DNA of 64,000 nt from Haemaphysalis longicornis (lineage: Eukaryota > Arthropoda > Arachnida > Ixodida > Ixodidae): the NCBI GenBank assembly GCA_013339765.2, contig CM023450.1, positions 40,122,711-40,186,710 of the forward strand, in the 5' to 3' direction. A program made the position numbers and the translations under genes. The notes under the pieces were generated by a model that worked only from the letters and a program-made list of their open reading frames with translations, searched no databases and was not told the origin of the DNA. How positions within the stretch are numbered: position 1 is the stretch's first letter; each line of letters opens with the position of its first letter. Of this stretch, positions 23,293-35,900 are shown piece after piece.

Positions 23293-23305
23293 GAGAGTTT
23301 TTTTT

Positions 23306-23733
23306 AAAGCGAAAGCTTTCTTAGTGGAACCGATGGCGCCCTCTGAAAAACCTAATGCATTTCCCTATAGACCGGTTGGTCGACCGAAAAGCTCTGATAA
23401 GATCTCTGGATACAGGGGGTGTGCGTGAGGTCGCGCTTCCATTGTGTCAAAACGATTACTTAAAAATCGCGAAAAAAGGAACGGTTCTAGATAAGACAAC
23501 AATCGCATCGATCACAAAGAAGTAGTCCGACACTATATGATTATCTCATAAATCACGAATAGGTATACAATTAGATGGTTCGCAGATGGGTTAACTTAGT
23601 CCACGAAAGATCGTCGCATGGGTTCGTTTTTGGTTTGCGATTTGAGGCCTTCAGCGAAGGTTTGACGCTCTTTTAGCGATGCTTTTGATGCACTTTTGAC
23701 GCAGTTTTGATGTTAGAAAGCTTTCGCGCTTTC
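23306..23733. mobile_element. Hairpin-ended MITE, family B
   Basis: Left end AAAGCGAAAGCTTTCTTAG (23306-23324) and right end AGAAAGCTTTCGCGCTTTC (23715-23733) are near-inverted copies, and each folds on itself. It begins 14 bp after the family C element ends. The left end is very like that of family A at 9782 (TTTTTAAA...TTTCTTAG), but the paired bases differ. Confidence 0.65.
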
Positions 23734-23779
23734 AACTCTCTCTAGAATGAGATGGTAAAGTTTGTTACTTGACACTCAC

Positions 23780-23909
23780 CACGTGAAGAGTGGAGAAGTA
23801 GCCTTGTTCCACCTTTCGTCTGAACAGGGAGCTGTAGTGTCCGGTGAAAGGTAGGTAAGCCTCGTACATGTGATAGTCGTACGACATCAGGTTGATGAAT
23901 TCGGCGTAC
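23780..23909 (-). CDS. GH18 exon: MSYDYH / FTGHYSSLF
   Basis: 130-bp exon with a CAG acceptor (plus 23910-23912) and GTGAGT donor (23779-23774). It encodes YAEFINLMSYDYHMYEA..FTGHYSSLF, the GH18 strand-6 region with the substrate-contacting Met-x-Tyr-Asp. The following exon was not located. Confidence 0.85.
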
Positions 23910-26900
23910 CTGCTCGCCGAAGAAAGCAAAAAAAAAAAAGGACGGTAGATGTACTTACAACGCAAGAATAAAAGTGTTAAAAAAATTGGCCCCAATCAAC
24001 GCTGTGAAGGTGGTTGGAAAGCAAAGCTGTAAACGACACCCACAACAATTTCGAATGCGACGTCACTTGAATTCGCACACGCGGCTCTACAAAGAGTGAA
24101 ACCAGAGATTCTGCCTGCCGTTACCTAGAATTCGCAGGGGTGGCGTCCCGAACGCAGCAGCGTCGGCCACGGCCGGGCTAGAACGGTGGACGCCGCCGCT
24201 GTAGCCCGGACGTGCGTCGGCAGAAAGAAAATGGCGAGGACCGTCATTCGAAGGGTGAGACAGCGAAACCTAGCCATCCCGATGTGCTAGCTCGGGGCTA
24301 CATCACCGCGCGACATAATCGCGGACACCGAAACAATTTGGCATGTGAGCTTAGTGAACTAGTTAGTTTAGTAAGTTTGAGAATTGCGAGAAAGCTGAGG
24401 GAACTCTTATATTCGCTATTTAACAGAACCAGTCGCTCTTTCGCCTGTTGTAATACCTGTTAAAACACATCCGAATAGGTATTCACCAATTTAGAAAACG
24501 GAGTCCCATTCGTGGCAAGCACTGCACAAAAGGTAGAAATTGTTTAGCGGCCAGATGTCTGTATATGGTCTCTACATTTTGTTTTCATGCCCTGCAAACC
24601 AATCTTTAACGTATCTTTGCCGTACGACCACTTAATTCCGTTATGTCCGGGTTACCCAGGATATGCTTTCGAACAATTTAATCAAGCCGTGCGAAGGAAA
24701 CGGGCAATTGGTGCGAAGCTGCGCCTAAACAGGCCCAAAACAACTGTCGCTAAAGCAGACGACAAAGCCGGGTCGCGCCGATGCGCCCGCCGGTGTGAGC
24801 TCGCGGGGAACGCTGGGCAAATTCGCCGCGTCATCTACACTGTGCTCTGTGAATGAAAACCGCCCTTTCCTCCGCAGCCGCATTGGGAGTTTCTTGTCCC
24901 GCACGCCACGATAGAACCATTGGCTGGTAGAGGTAGAAAGCTTTGCTTTAAAAATCATCTGTGAATGGGGTCCGGCGGCAAAGTGCTAATACGTCGAGTG
25001 CACGAAATTCTGGTGCTCCAAATAATTACGTAGCTCCCCAATACGGCGCAATGCATAAACCGGGTGCCGTTTCGATTGAGCTTTGACTCGGCTTCTAGCG
25101 GCAGGCGTGTTTTAAGAATGGAAGGAAATAAACTTTATTTTTCCGAGCAACCTCTGTTTAGAGCTCCTCCTTGGGAAGCTGTGGCTTCCTCCGCCCTAGA
25201 CGTCGGCAGTAGCTGCGTCGCTGCGCTAGGGTCAGCCAGCGCTGCTTCCCAGGATGATAGAGTTGGGTTGGAGACGCGAAAGTGTTCGGAGGAAAAGCGA
25301 ACCGGTTGCTCTAAGCCGCAAGAGAGGAAGTGAAGCGTCGCTGACACGTCGAGCTAATGAATTTTCAGAGGATGCCCCCAGTGTTCAGCAAACCCCCGGT
25401 TCCGTACTATGCACAACAAAAGGCAGTGGTGGACACACTAATTTTATCGTTTGCAGGGAATAAAAACCAGCGATTAAACACAGGACATAGAAGAAAACGA
25501 CGGGAGAAGCTGGCTTGTTACGGGAATAGCTTTTTCCAGCTTGTCCCGTCGTTTTCTTCTGTGTCCTGTGTTTACCGCTGGGTTTTATTCCATTCAAACA
25601 TGCACCAACTAGCCCAGAGTAACGCCTTGGTGTCCTTTTAACGTCATCGTCATCGTCGTCGCCGTCGACATCACCACCACCACCACCACCACCATAATCA
25701 TCATAGTCATCATCATTATAATGATAATTATCATCATTATCATGATCATCATCATCATCATCATCATATCTACGCCCACTGCAGGGCAAAGGCCTCTCCC
25801 ATAGATCTCCAATTTTCCCGGTCCTGCGCTAACTGCTACCAATTTCATCCCGGCAAACTTCTCGATCTCATCTGGCCGTATCACCTTCTGCGGCCCCCTG
25901 CCACGCTTGCCTTCTATAGGAATCCACTCTGTTACCCTTAATGACCAGTGGTTATCTTGCCTTCGCATTACATGCCGTGCCCACGTCCATTTCTTCTTCT
26001 TAATTTCTGCTAATATGTCCTTAGCACGCGTTTGTTCCCTGACCCACTCCGCTTTCTTCTTGTCCCTTAACGTAATTTTCAGCAAAGCGATCAAGAAAGC
26101 TGGAGTTATTTGTTGAACTGCGTGCTGAGAACCTTTATCAACCTGTTGCTTCCATACATCTGATGAACGTAATTGACGAACACGCGCAATAACTTTTCAA
26201 GGTCTGCAAGACAGTGAAACTTTGCTTACTCTGCAATTACGGCAGCGTCGTAACCTTCGGTGATCAAACCTTTTGTTGCAGCCACAGCGACGGACAGAAG
26301 CAGCTGGCTCCGGCAGGTCGCACTCGACTCGTTCCGAAAGGCGCCATGAACTTCTTGGTCATTGAATGCAACGTGGGAAATTGTTTCTCGGCGTAAAGTA
26401 TTGCGCAGCTGCATGATTCGACTACGTGAGGGACTTCGAGAAATTTTAAGGTATTGGAATCGTGATGCGGCTCAGGTCTCGAAATCTGAGGTCCCTGAAT
26501 GTACGAGAACAAATTACTACATTCTTTAGGCTTTTTATCTTATCTAATTTACCTCAAATCTGCTAAGACCGTTTCGATTCAAATTGCCCAGACAGCAGAA
26601 TAAAAAGAGGAACCGAGTTGCTTTAAAGCGGCCATGAAGACAAAGTGCAAGTTTGTTTGATTCGAAATATTGCCTCGTTATGATAACACTGACACCACAT
26701 TTAACGTAAACTTTGCTAAAATAAGCGATATAATGAAGGAAACAGAATAGACACGTGACCCGCCAGCTACTCTTTCGTACTGGACTTGTGATGTATTATG
26801 GGTAGCTCGCTGCGATTGACCGAGGCCGGCAAAATTAGACGAAAATTTTAACATGGATTATAAGCTTGGAGAACAACCTATTTGTGCTTGAGTTTAGTGC

Positions 26901-29900
26901 ATATTCTTTTCTATTTATTAAGAAAGGTGGAATAAACAATGAAAGTTACCAACGAACACGTAAACATAGAAGCAGTTAATGCGGCACTATGTCAGGCCGA
27001 TACTGCTTAACACAACCGTCGGCATAGGTCGGCAAAACAGAAAGAACTCACTCAAACTCAATCACAATTTTTTTCATTCACGCTGTACTCAATCAAACTC
27101 AGACTCAAAAAGCTCGTCTGTTCGCAAAATCACTCGTACTCACTCATCAAATACTCATTTGTAATCATACTCACTTGTACTCAAACTCATTTGTCCTCAC
27201 GAGTATTCGTACTCAATCTGTACTCATGAGTACTGAATCTGTACTTATGAGTACTCACTCATGAGTACTTATCTGTACTTATGAGAAGTCTGTACTCATG
27301 AGTACTCAATCTTCTGTACTCATGAGTACTACTCATTCTGCACTCATGAGTACTACTCATTCTGCACTCATGAGTACTCAATCTGTACTCATGAGTATTC
27401 AATTTGTATTACTCACGAATAATTAACTTATCTGCACTGTTAGCTAGGTCGTATCTCGAATGGAAGAATAAATAGAAAAAAATAGAATGTGTAATTCATT
27501 AGAAAAACACGGGTTACATATATATCAGGACAGAGGAAGAAAACGTCTGACGCGGTGCACTGTCGTAGGGCGACTTACTGCGCGAAGGCACGTAAATGTG
27601 AGAGAGCGAAACGGAACGCAAGCACTCGCGTTGCGTCTGGCGTCTCCTCTTGTTTCAGGAATAAAACAAAGAAGTCTAGGCCGGGTCGGGCTCAGGGGAG
27701 CTCGGGACTTGTCGGTGCGGCCGTGGCCGTGAACTGCGGTTTTGTGCGTGTCTTCGGGTGGCATCTTTTGTCGTCCGTTTTCGTTTCCGAGCGCGCTGAT
27801 ACTCTCGTAATCATGCTCCAAATCTGAATTGTGCCTGCCCGCAGGCACAATGAAACATTCGCGTAGATTGACGTCCGTTCGTATCCAGATCACTGTCCGC
27901 TTATTCACAGATGCTCGATGCTGGCGTTTGTTTTTTATTGTTCCGGATACTAGAAACTTCGTTAAGAGGGTGTTCGTCTCGTTGAGTTTCGGTGAATTTC
28001 AAATCTGCTTGATTTTATTGTGTGTGTGCCGTGGGATTGCCTTCGTCAGACCTGAACTTGACAGTGTTTACGGCATTGCGTTAGCCGCGCCGCTTCCGTC
28101 GGCGATTGTGTTCGTATAGCTCGTCGCGTGCTTGATGCATGTGGGGGCGTAGACGTCCGGTTTGTCCGGTGGCGGCCCGTCGGGCGCATTGAGCTTGTTT
28201 AACGACACTGGCCAACTGGCATAATCGTCAAGGCCACTTACGTGGCCCTGTTTGTCGAGCCACACGCAATTTTTTACAATAACACGGCAGGTGGTAGGCC
28301 GGTCTGAAGAAAACAGCGCGAACACCACTCCTTGAGCGGTATCGCTGCGCCACCTTGGAGGGCGGACAGTAAACAAGATTATGAAAGGAATGTTTTGCAG
28401 TTGGCGGCAGCGTCAGGTAACATACTCTCTTTTGTTTTTAGGTACCTGCCAAAATGTGTAATTTCTGGCGTCACGAAACATATCATGCCACGGGATAATT
28501 GAAAGTTTGGCCTAAATTGCTTAATTCCCTCTGAATAGAGCATCGTTTGCTGTCGAGAAAGAACCGAGTGCTATCAAACAGCAAATCTTTTGAATAAAAC
28601 AAAAACGTGTATTTTGTTTTCATGGCTACTTTAAGGCGGCCATGAAGACCGTTCAACTTCGCTGCAGTCAAGAGATCCCCGCGGCGGAGTTAAAGTTATA
28701 TCAATGGGGCGAAGAATCTGGCAATCGTCCCTCTCCGGCCGGACGATATTTCCTGTGATATCACCGGGTGGTGCTGTAAAAGCAAAGGTTAAGTCTCCTG
28801 GCACGCGCGTGGCACGAGCTGCGCTCCCCTGGCAACGGCTGCTGCCACGCAGAAGTGACGTCAAGCTAAAGTAATCAAGTGACTTCCTGTGACGTCACAA
28901 AACAAACGTCATATTTACGTCATTTGCACATGCCGACTTTTTTGTGTTAACGACGACGGCAGCCGGGTGTTCACGTCTTGTGTCCCGATGTTCTCCGCCC
29001 GTGGTTCGAATGGCAGGCCTGACGCATCGTTACGTCCTTATTTCCCTGTACAGCGGCTGCATCGGGGCGCTTTTTTCTTGTTGGGAGGTGTGCTTGTAAT
29101 TATTTAGATTGGGAATTTTTTGTGAACTTGCTGTTGCAAGTCTTGGTAAGCCTAACGCATTGTTTTCTGCACGCTGCTTCGCCCCGCTTTTTACATGCTC
29201 CTATAACTGTAGCGTTGTCGTTTAATATTTTGTAAGCTTCACGTTGTCTTGCAGTTCGCGTGCTATTGGTTTTACGCGCCTGCATTCGTTGTCTACTTGT
29301 GCCTCGCTTCTTCCATGCCAAGCCTTGTGTTCTAATTCTGGAGTGGTGGCTCAATTATAAAACGTGGGGATCAGTATTTTCCATCGCGTCGCGCCGTGGC
29401 TAACGAGGTAGCTGTCTTTGATGACATGCCAACGCGAGCGACGTAGTGTCAGCGTGTGCACGAATCGAGTGTCGTCAGGTAGCGCACGGCATCATCGAAC
29501 GCAATCCGACTTCGCATGTAGCTTCTGCAATTTTTCCCCCGGGGCAGTAGTACTATCGCCGAGAAATGTATCCTGACTATTCCGCAGAAACGATCCGTGC
29601 ACGCGGCGCTGCAGAATCCGTGCAGGGAGCGCAGCTTCACTTCCGTGGGTGGAGCCCAACTGCCCGTCCAAAGATATCTACTCAAGATACCACTGAAACC
29701 ATTCGCTGACTGACTGGCTTCTTGTGCAAGGAGGCTCAAGCTCCAACTGTGCAAGCATGGGAGAAGTGCAGCCGATAAGATCGCCGTGTGAGCCAAGTTT
29801 GGAACTTCTGCTAATAGTCCTTTAAAAGTATGGTGTGCATAAGGTTAACAAGTGACAGTTCAGTTATTGTTCATCTTTGCACAGATTTGTTGCTCTTTCA

Positions 29901-32900
29901 ACTTAGAAAGTCTTAATGAAATGATAGGCAAGGCTTAAAATTACTGCTTGGCTTTTATTTCCCTTTCCTTCGCTCCAGTACCTTTCGCCTCCTCTAACCT
30001 GGTTAGGCAACAAAACTGCCTCCTGCATCTGCTTTGATAGGCTCGTTCCTTCTTTACTCTTGTGTTTGGCTTGGTTGGAATTGAACATAACCAGCCACAA
30101 TACTTTCATTCACTCTCAGCAGGATGGGCTAATGATGATGAGAGCTTATCTCGGAGGCTTGCAGTCTATGCACAAATTCCAAGTGGCCCATCCCAAGCAC
30201 TCTGCGGAGTTCAACTTGACACTAATGCTTGTATTCGCAACTGGTGAAGCGTGCTTAAGCGTCTACTGTCCAAGCCTTTGGGGTAGTGAACAGGAAGAGT
30301 TTCCAATTGTGAGGGGACGTTTCACATTCTATTGCTTTTTAACTCCGCACTGTGTAAACTGTTTTGGAAAATTGCTCAAGTGAATTTACTTAGTGGTAAG
30401 GGGCATTTTAAAATGTCCCATATTTCGTTCACAATGATGCAAGTCTCGTCAGAAGCCAGCTGCTAGAAAACACATTCACGGGTTGTGTGTTGTGTGCCCA
30501 TTAGCTGTTTCTTTTTCTTCCACAAAACGGGCACTTAAACAATCCTTTAAGCCAACAGGCTTAAAAAATGGTTTATCAAGTACAACTTCAGGGTAATGGT
30601 TGGTGTCGAGCGTGACATTGCCCACTCCCAAGAGTGCTTCTTAATACCTTGTGCAAGAACTGGAGCCAAGGCCACGTGCGTGGATGTGAATGTCTGTCGG
30701 TGTTTGTGAAAGTTGCAGTACAGCTGGAAGGTGTATGGATCATGGGTGGCTTTAACAATAAAATGACTGCTGAACGTACTTTTGCTCTGGTATTAATGAG
30801 CAGCATGTGAGCATTGATAAGTGCTTCACTGTTGACGTTTTTGTTACACAAAAGCAGGCCATGTTAAGGCCCCCTGGCAAATATTCATGAAAAACACTGG
30901 ACCAAAAAGCTGCCAACACATGGAAACCATGTTGATCACGGCACCTTTCCTAGTACTTCAGTACCGTTTATCAGTGCTGTGTTTTTCCCCCCAACTAGTA
31001 AACTATCCCAGCGTTGCACCTTAAGCCAGAAATCAAACACTTGCTTGTCAATGACAAGTGATCTGCCAAACTTCCGTGTCTATGCAAAAAGTGAGTAGCT
31101 CTACTCTCTGTGCACTGTTTGTGCGGTGAAGCTCAATTTCTGAACAAAATACCGGGGTTCTTCTGGAAGATGCACAGCATTAAAACCTCAAAAAAAAAGG
31201 AATAAGCAAGCGATACTTTCTTGCACTACACTAGAGTCCTGCGGGAAAGCCAAACCAGCAAGTGATCTTTTTCTACAAAGCGCTGCAGAGGAGCCAAGAA
31301 AAAGATTCCTTTTTGCGGACACCAAAGCTATGCTGGAAAGCCAAAATGTGTGGTGTCTGTTACTGCAGATTAGCTGCAAGACGGGCATGTTCACGCAAAG
31401 ATTTATGAACCAGGCTGGCGGGGTAACAAAATCATTGAATGAGGTTACAACAAAATGTGTTATGAAAAATGATATAATACTGTTTGCTATAAATAGCAAT
31501 TAAAGGTATAAAATGGTTTTGGCACCAATTAAATGGCCTGTTGGAAATCATTGGCAAAACCTAAAGAGCAACATTTCATACAGCTGCAATTGAGAAATAG
31601 CAAAGCGTGGTTGGGGCCTGAATTCAGCAGGCATGCTCCAGCTGAGAATGTATAATTGCAGAGCAAAACAATTATAAAGGCCTAGGGAAAAGGTGAGCTT
31701 AGTTGAGTTACCACCAAGGTATTTGGTAGAGAGAATAGTTACAAAAATAAAGAAGCAACATGGGAAGCTTTATTTCCCTGATTTAAGTTTATCAGCACTG
31801 AGCTTCATGTTCTGCATGTCCCATTGAAGAATGTTACACCTGCATGCACTCGGCACATCACATTTTACGGTATAACACAGTTTACTTCGAACATAGGTAA
31901 ATAAGAGAATATTGCATAAGCAGTTCATTTATACGTGAAATAGAAACAGCAGGATTTTTAAAACGAAGCCCGTAAGTCTGCTGAATGAAAGGGACCAATG
32001 ATGAGTTTATGTTGTCACTAATAACAAATTTCAACGACCTTGTCAGAAACAAACCCCTTCCATGGAGGGACTGTGTGTAATCGTAAGATTTTTTTGATAA
32101 AATGCTGTAAGTACCCTGTAAATGTATTTCAAAAGGTATTTGAACGCCCTAGTCATGGCCTGTGAGTCATCGGCGCTTTTTTCTGGTGTTTAGATGATCA
32201 AGGGCTGTTGTACGGGATCCACCTTCTCTTCTCAGTTTGGTCACCATCTTTCGTAGTCACTGCATTCATGTGCTTGGTCAGGGAGCTAGCAAGCGAGGAC
32301 GAAAGTCGGCACCAACTATCAGCCGAGTTCCTTCAGGCTGGGACAATTGCTGGAGAGGCTAAACAATGTTTTTAAAATCCCTAACTGAGAGCTTTCACTT
32401 TTTGTTTTGTTAAAGAACATTTAGGCAACCCTTCAAGAACTGTCCGAAATAACAAAAATGACTATTGTGCCCGTTAAATAGCTAATCTACGCACAGTGAA
32501 CGATGGCATAAGATCTATCAATGCGAACCTACCCTTTGAACCTGCTTAATATTTAGCAGAGACTCACTCCATTCATTAGCTGTTTTATGGCACTGTGTGG
32601 GTGGGCTACTGGTTTCCACCTATGGAGCCTGTGGGCCGTGCTAGTTTCAAGTCCTCCTGTCAAATGTTTTTGGAGACTAGCACTACCCTGCAGTGTGCGA
32701 GCCATGGATTCCTTGGGTTGGCCATGGGAAATTCTAGTGAATCGTTACAAGCCACCAAAGAAAGTGAGCATTTGTTTATCGACCACTGTTTTGTGGCCAC
32801 GAAAAGTTTCGTTCATTAAAAAGACTAACAAATGACATCAATTTATTGCAAACTTCAAACAAATAATTGGTATTACAGAAAATGTGTAAAGCAGCCGGAG

Positions 32901-35900
32901 CTCCATAGCCACTTTCCAGCTATTTCTCCATGCTATCACAGAATTTTGTTTGTGCGACTAACAGATACCGACCTATTCCACTGCAAAGAAACATAACTGG
33001 GCGATTGCAGTGGGGCCTCTAGTTCCGTTTGATCATATCACTTGAGTGTTTACGTACAGTTAACATACTGATGACTGTGTTTATAGTGCATGCACATATA
33101 ACATAAATGTAGTTTGAAATTGGGATCTTTTTCACCATTTCTTTTTGTTAAATTCGCCCCATGACAGCCTTGACGTTTGCCTATCAATTACATTTGCAGC
33201 ATGCTCGCTGCTTATACCTGTTTACACAAACAATCCGTAGATGCTTTCACGTTCCAGGCACATCTTAAGATTCTCTTTGACGTTGCTTATTGAGCCTGTG
33301 CAGAACCCATAGGTTTTCATATGCTGGAGTGCATGTATGTGTATTAGACATGATGGCCGGCCAAGTGTACACCCTTCCTATTACCGTCTGTACAGCCTCT
33401 TATCTGACCCTATCGTCTGGGTGTCCTGAATTAACTTCCTTTGCATGAGGGACTCAGTCAAGTCTGGCCAACATAGCGTATACCACGGTACAGTGAGACG
33501 TGAAAGTTATACCAGTGCAGTAGCTATGAGATGAAGCGCCTAGCTAGTCTACCTTTTGAAGGTCGCAGGTCCTAAACTGTCGTAGAATCATGTATTCTAC
33601 TACGAAATCTTTGGTTTCAACTAGGAAATCTTTTTAAGCGCTGAATATCACGCAATTATGATGCTTGTGGCGCATGCTCACAAGACTTTTCTGCTCATAA
33701 AACGTATCGTGGGTGTAAAACAAATTCTAAGCTACAATTTCGCCCACTAGAAAATAAGAACTTCCCGATTTTCGGAAGTTTTCCTTGCTAATATTTCAGA
33801 AGAGGAGATCTACTGTAGTGGTACGTACGCGGTACATGTGTGGGGACACCAAAGATTACCTTTCCTATTCTTGGCGCAATTGTCTAACTGTAATGCGCAC
33901 ATGTGCCTAGTAAAAAAACAGTTACCGCCACTACCCTTCGTCCTCGGCACTGTACATTCCGATTATCTTTTGGCGCTGCTAAGTTGTCTTCATTTCGAGA
34001 ACACACACCGCGATTTCAGGTCGCCCATTTAAGCATTCTGAACTTGCCGTGGTGCAAACTGTTGATAGCAGATGCCGCCGCGCCGACATGCGTCGGAAGG
34101 TTCACAGAATAACGCTCGGACGGTGTCTTTTCTTGTGTGGAACGTAGCTTGTCCGAACGGGGCCAGTCGGCTGTGCGATGTCGTCTCACGTACGCTGAAA
34201 CTGTACGCAGGTACCATCGGCGTACACCAAGCATAACCAAGCGGTAACAGGTCAACATTACTCGAGAGCGGCTATTTTGCTGCGGTCTGGAAAGGCTGGC
34301 TGGGTCCCCACGCAATACATAATCACAAGCAACTTTCTCACGTTTTCAGATAGTGCTTCAGATATCTACGTCTTCACGTCTTCAGATATCTTCACGTCTT
34401 CAGATACGTCTTCACGTCTTCAGATATCTACGTTGTCGGCCCGAGAAAATCGGAGCTTCGTCCCGCTTTCGGATACGCGATCTCCATGCACGCGATACGG
34501 CAGCTGGCAGCAGCAGCAGCATCGCCGGCTGCTCCCGCAAGAACAAAAATTGTTTGTTTAGAAAAGTTTTAGCAGTTCAATGGTGCGTTATTTTGTACTG
34601 CAAATAAAAAAATGTGTATTTCGGACTACACTACACAAAATAATGACAATTATTAGTGTTGTGACGTCTTCATGACGTCATTATGACATCACGCGTGGCA
34701 GCAGCCGTTGCCAGGGGGGCGTGGCTCGTGCCAAGCGCGTGGCAGGAGACGCTGCCAAAAGCAAACGCTCATTTCATAAGATTGTAGGCTCTTAAATAAA
34801 AATAACTGTATTCGAAGTACGAAATAAGAGTATTTTATAGAGACAGTACCATTAAAGGCACATTGAAGTGAATTTGTCAAGCTCCCGTTTTTGCTTGCAC
34901 TGCGTAGACTGACTCAAATTAGCACACTTTTCATCGTTTATCCGGTTGACAAATCGGTAATTATTTTACAAAGCGCGAAAGAAGAAAAACTACCATGCGC
35001 GGTTTGCGGCGGCCGCACCAACTAAGGCTGTGACGTTGGGAGGAGGGGGCACCGTGATTGGACGATGCCCAAGGTTAGCAATCAAACAAGTGTCGGTTTC
35101 GGTTTCGGTTCTGTAAAACACAACCAATGGCGTTGTTGGATGGGCATTCTCAATATCTCAGTAATCATCGTACCGCGCTTCTGCCATGTTGTCGGCTGTA
35201 AAATGCATAAGATAAGCCTCCAGGACGGCTTGGAATCGTAGCATTCACTAGCCGAGGCCTACGCAGTGCATGAACGCCCTCCGCGTCCCCGCAGACGCTC
35301 AAATGCCATGCGCTTTTCCCTTATATTTGGAGCTTGCCTCACTCATGCCTGTATCGTAAAAAGCGTGTTCGCACCAGGCCAAGGGTCTGTTGATTCTGGC
35401 CTGTGCCCACTGCCCGCAAGCAGTCGGTGCTTATGGCAACAGCACGCCAACGAGAATTCGCTAGCGCGCCAGTGCCAGCCTGCGCGCGTTCTGTGAACTA
35501 GTTCGTGGAGCAATGAACGTTGCGGCCCCAAAAAAGGTGAACTCAGTATAGAAAACATTGGCGGAAAACGAAAAAGTTAACTTACAAAAAAAAAAGCATG
35601 TACCTGCGGGGATTCGAACTTGTGACTTGCAAAACACTTGCGCTGACGTACCTAGCGCTCCAAACCTCTGGACCACGGGCGAGAGCTGCCGATATTGGAA
35701 ATATAAGGTATATTTATTTATTTCAGGATACTGTCAATCCCGTGATGGGATTATTACAGGAGTGGTGTCACATTGTAAAAACAAACAATACACAGACTAA
35801 AAATACATGTTTCAAGCACTTGGGATTTCAAGCATATATCTCGGACGTAGTGCAAAATTCGGCGTAGTGATAGGCAAAGAGTCGTCACGAATATAAACAT

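Noticed and set aside
22710..23428. Several long frames on both strands
   Set aside because: All lie in the family C and B repeats, including Trp-Leu-Gly runs from the TTGGAT tract.
35590..35695. Functional tRNA gene
   Set aside because: A and B boxes are present but no acceptor stem pairs; better explained as a SINE.
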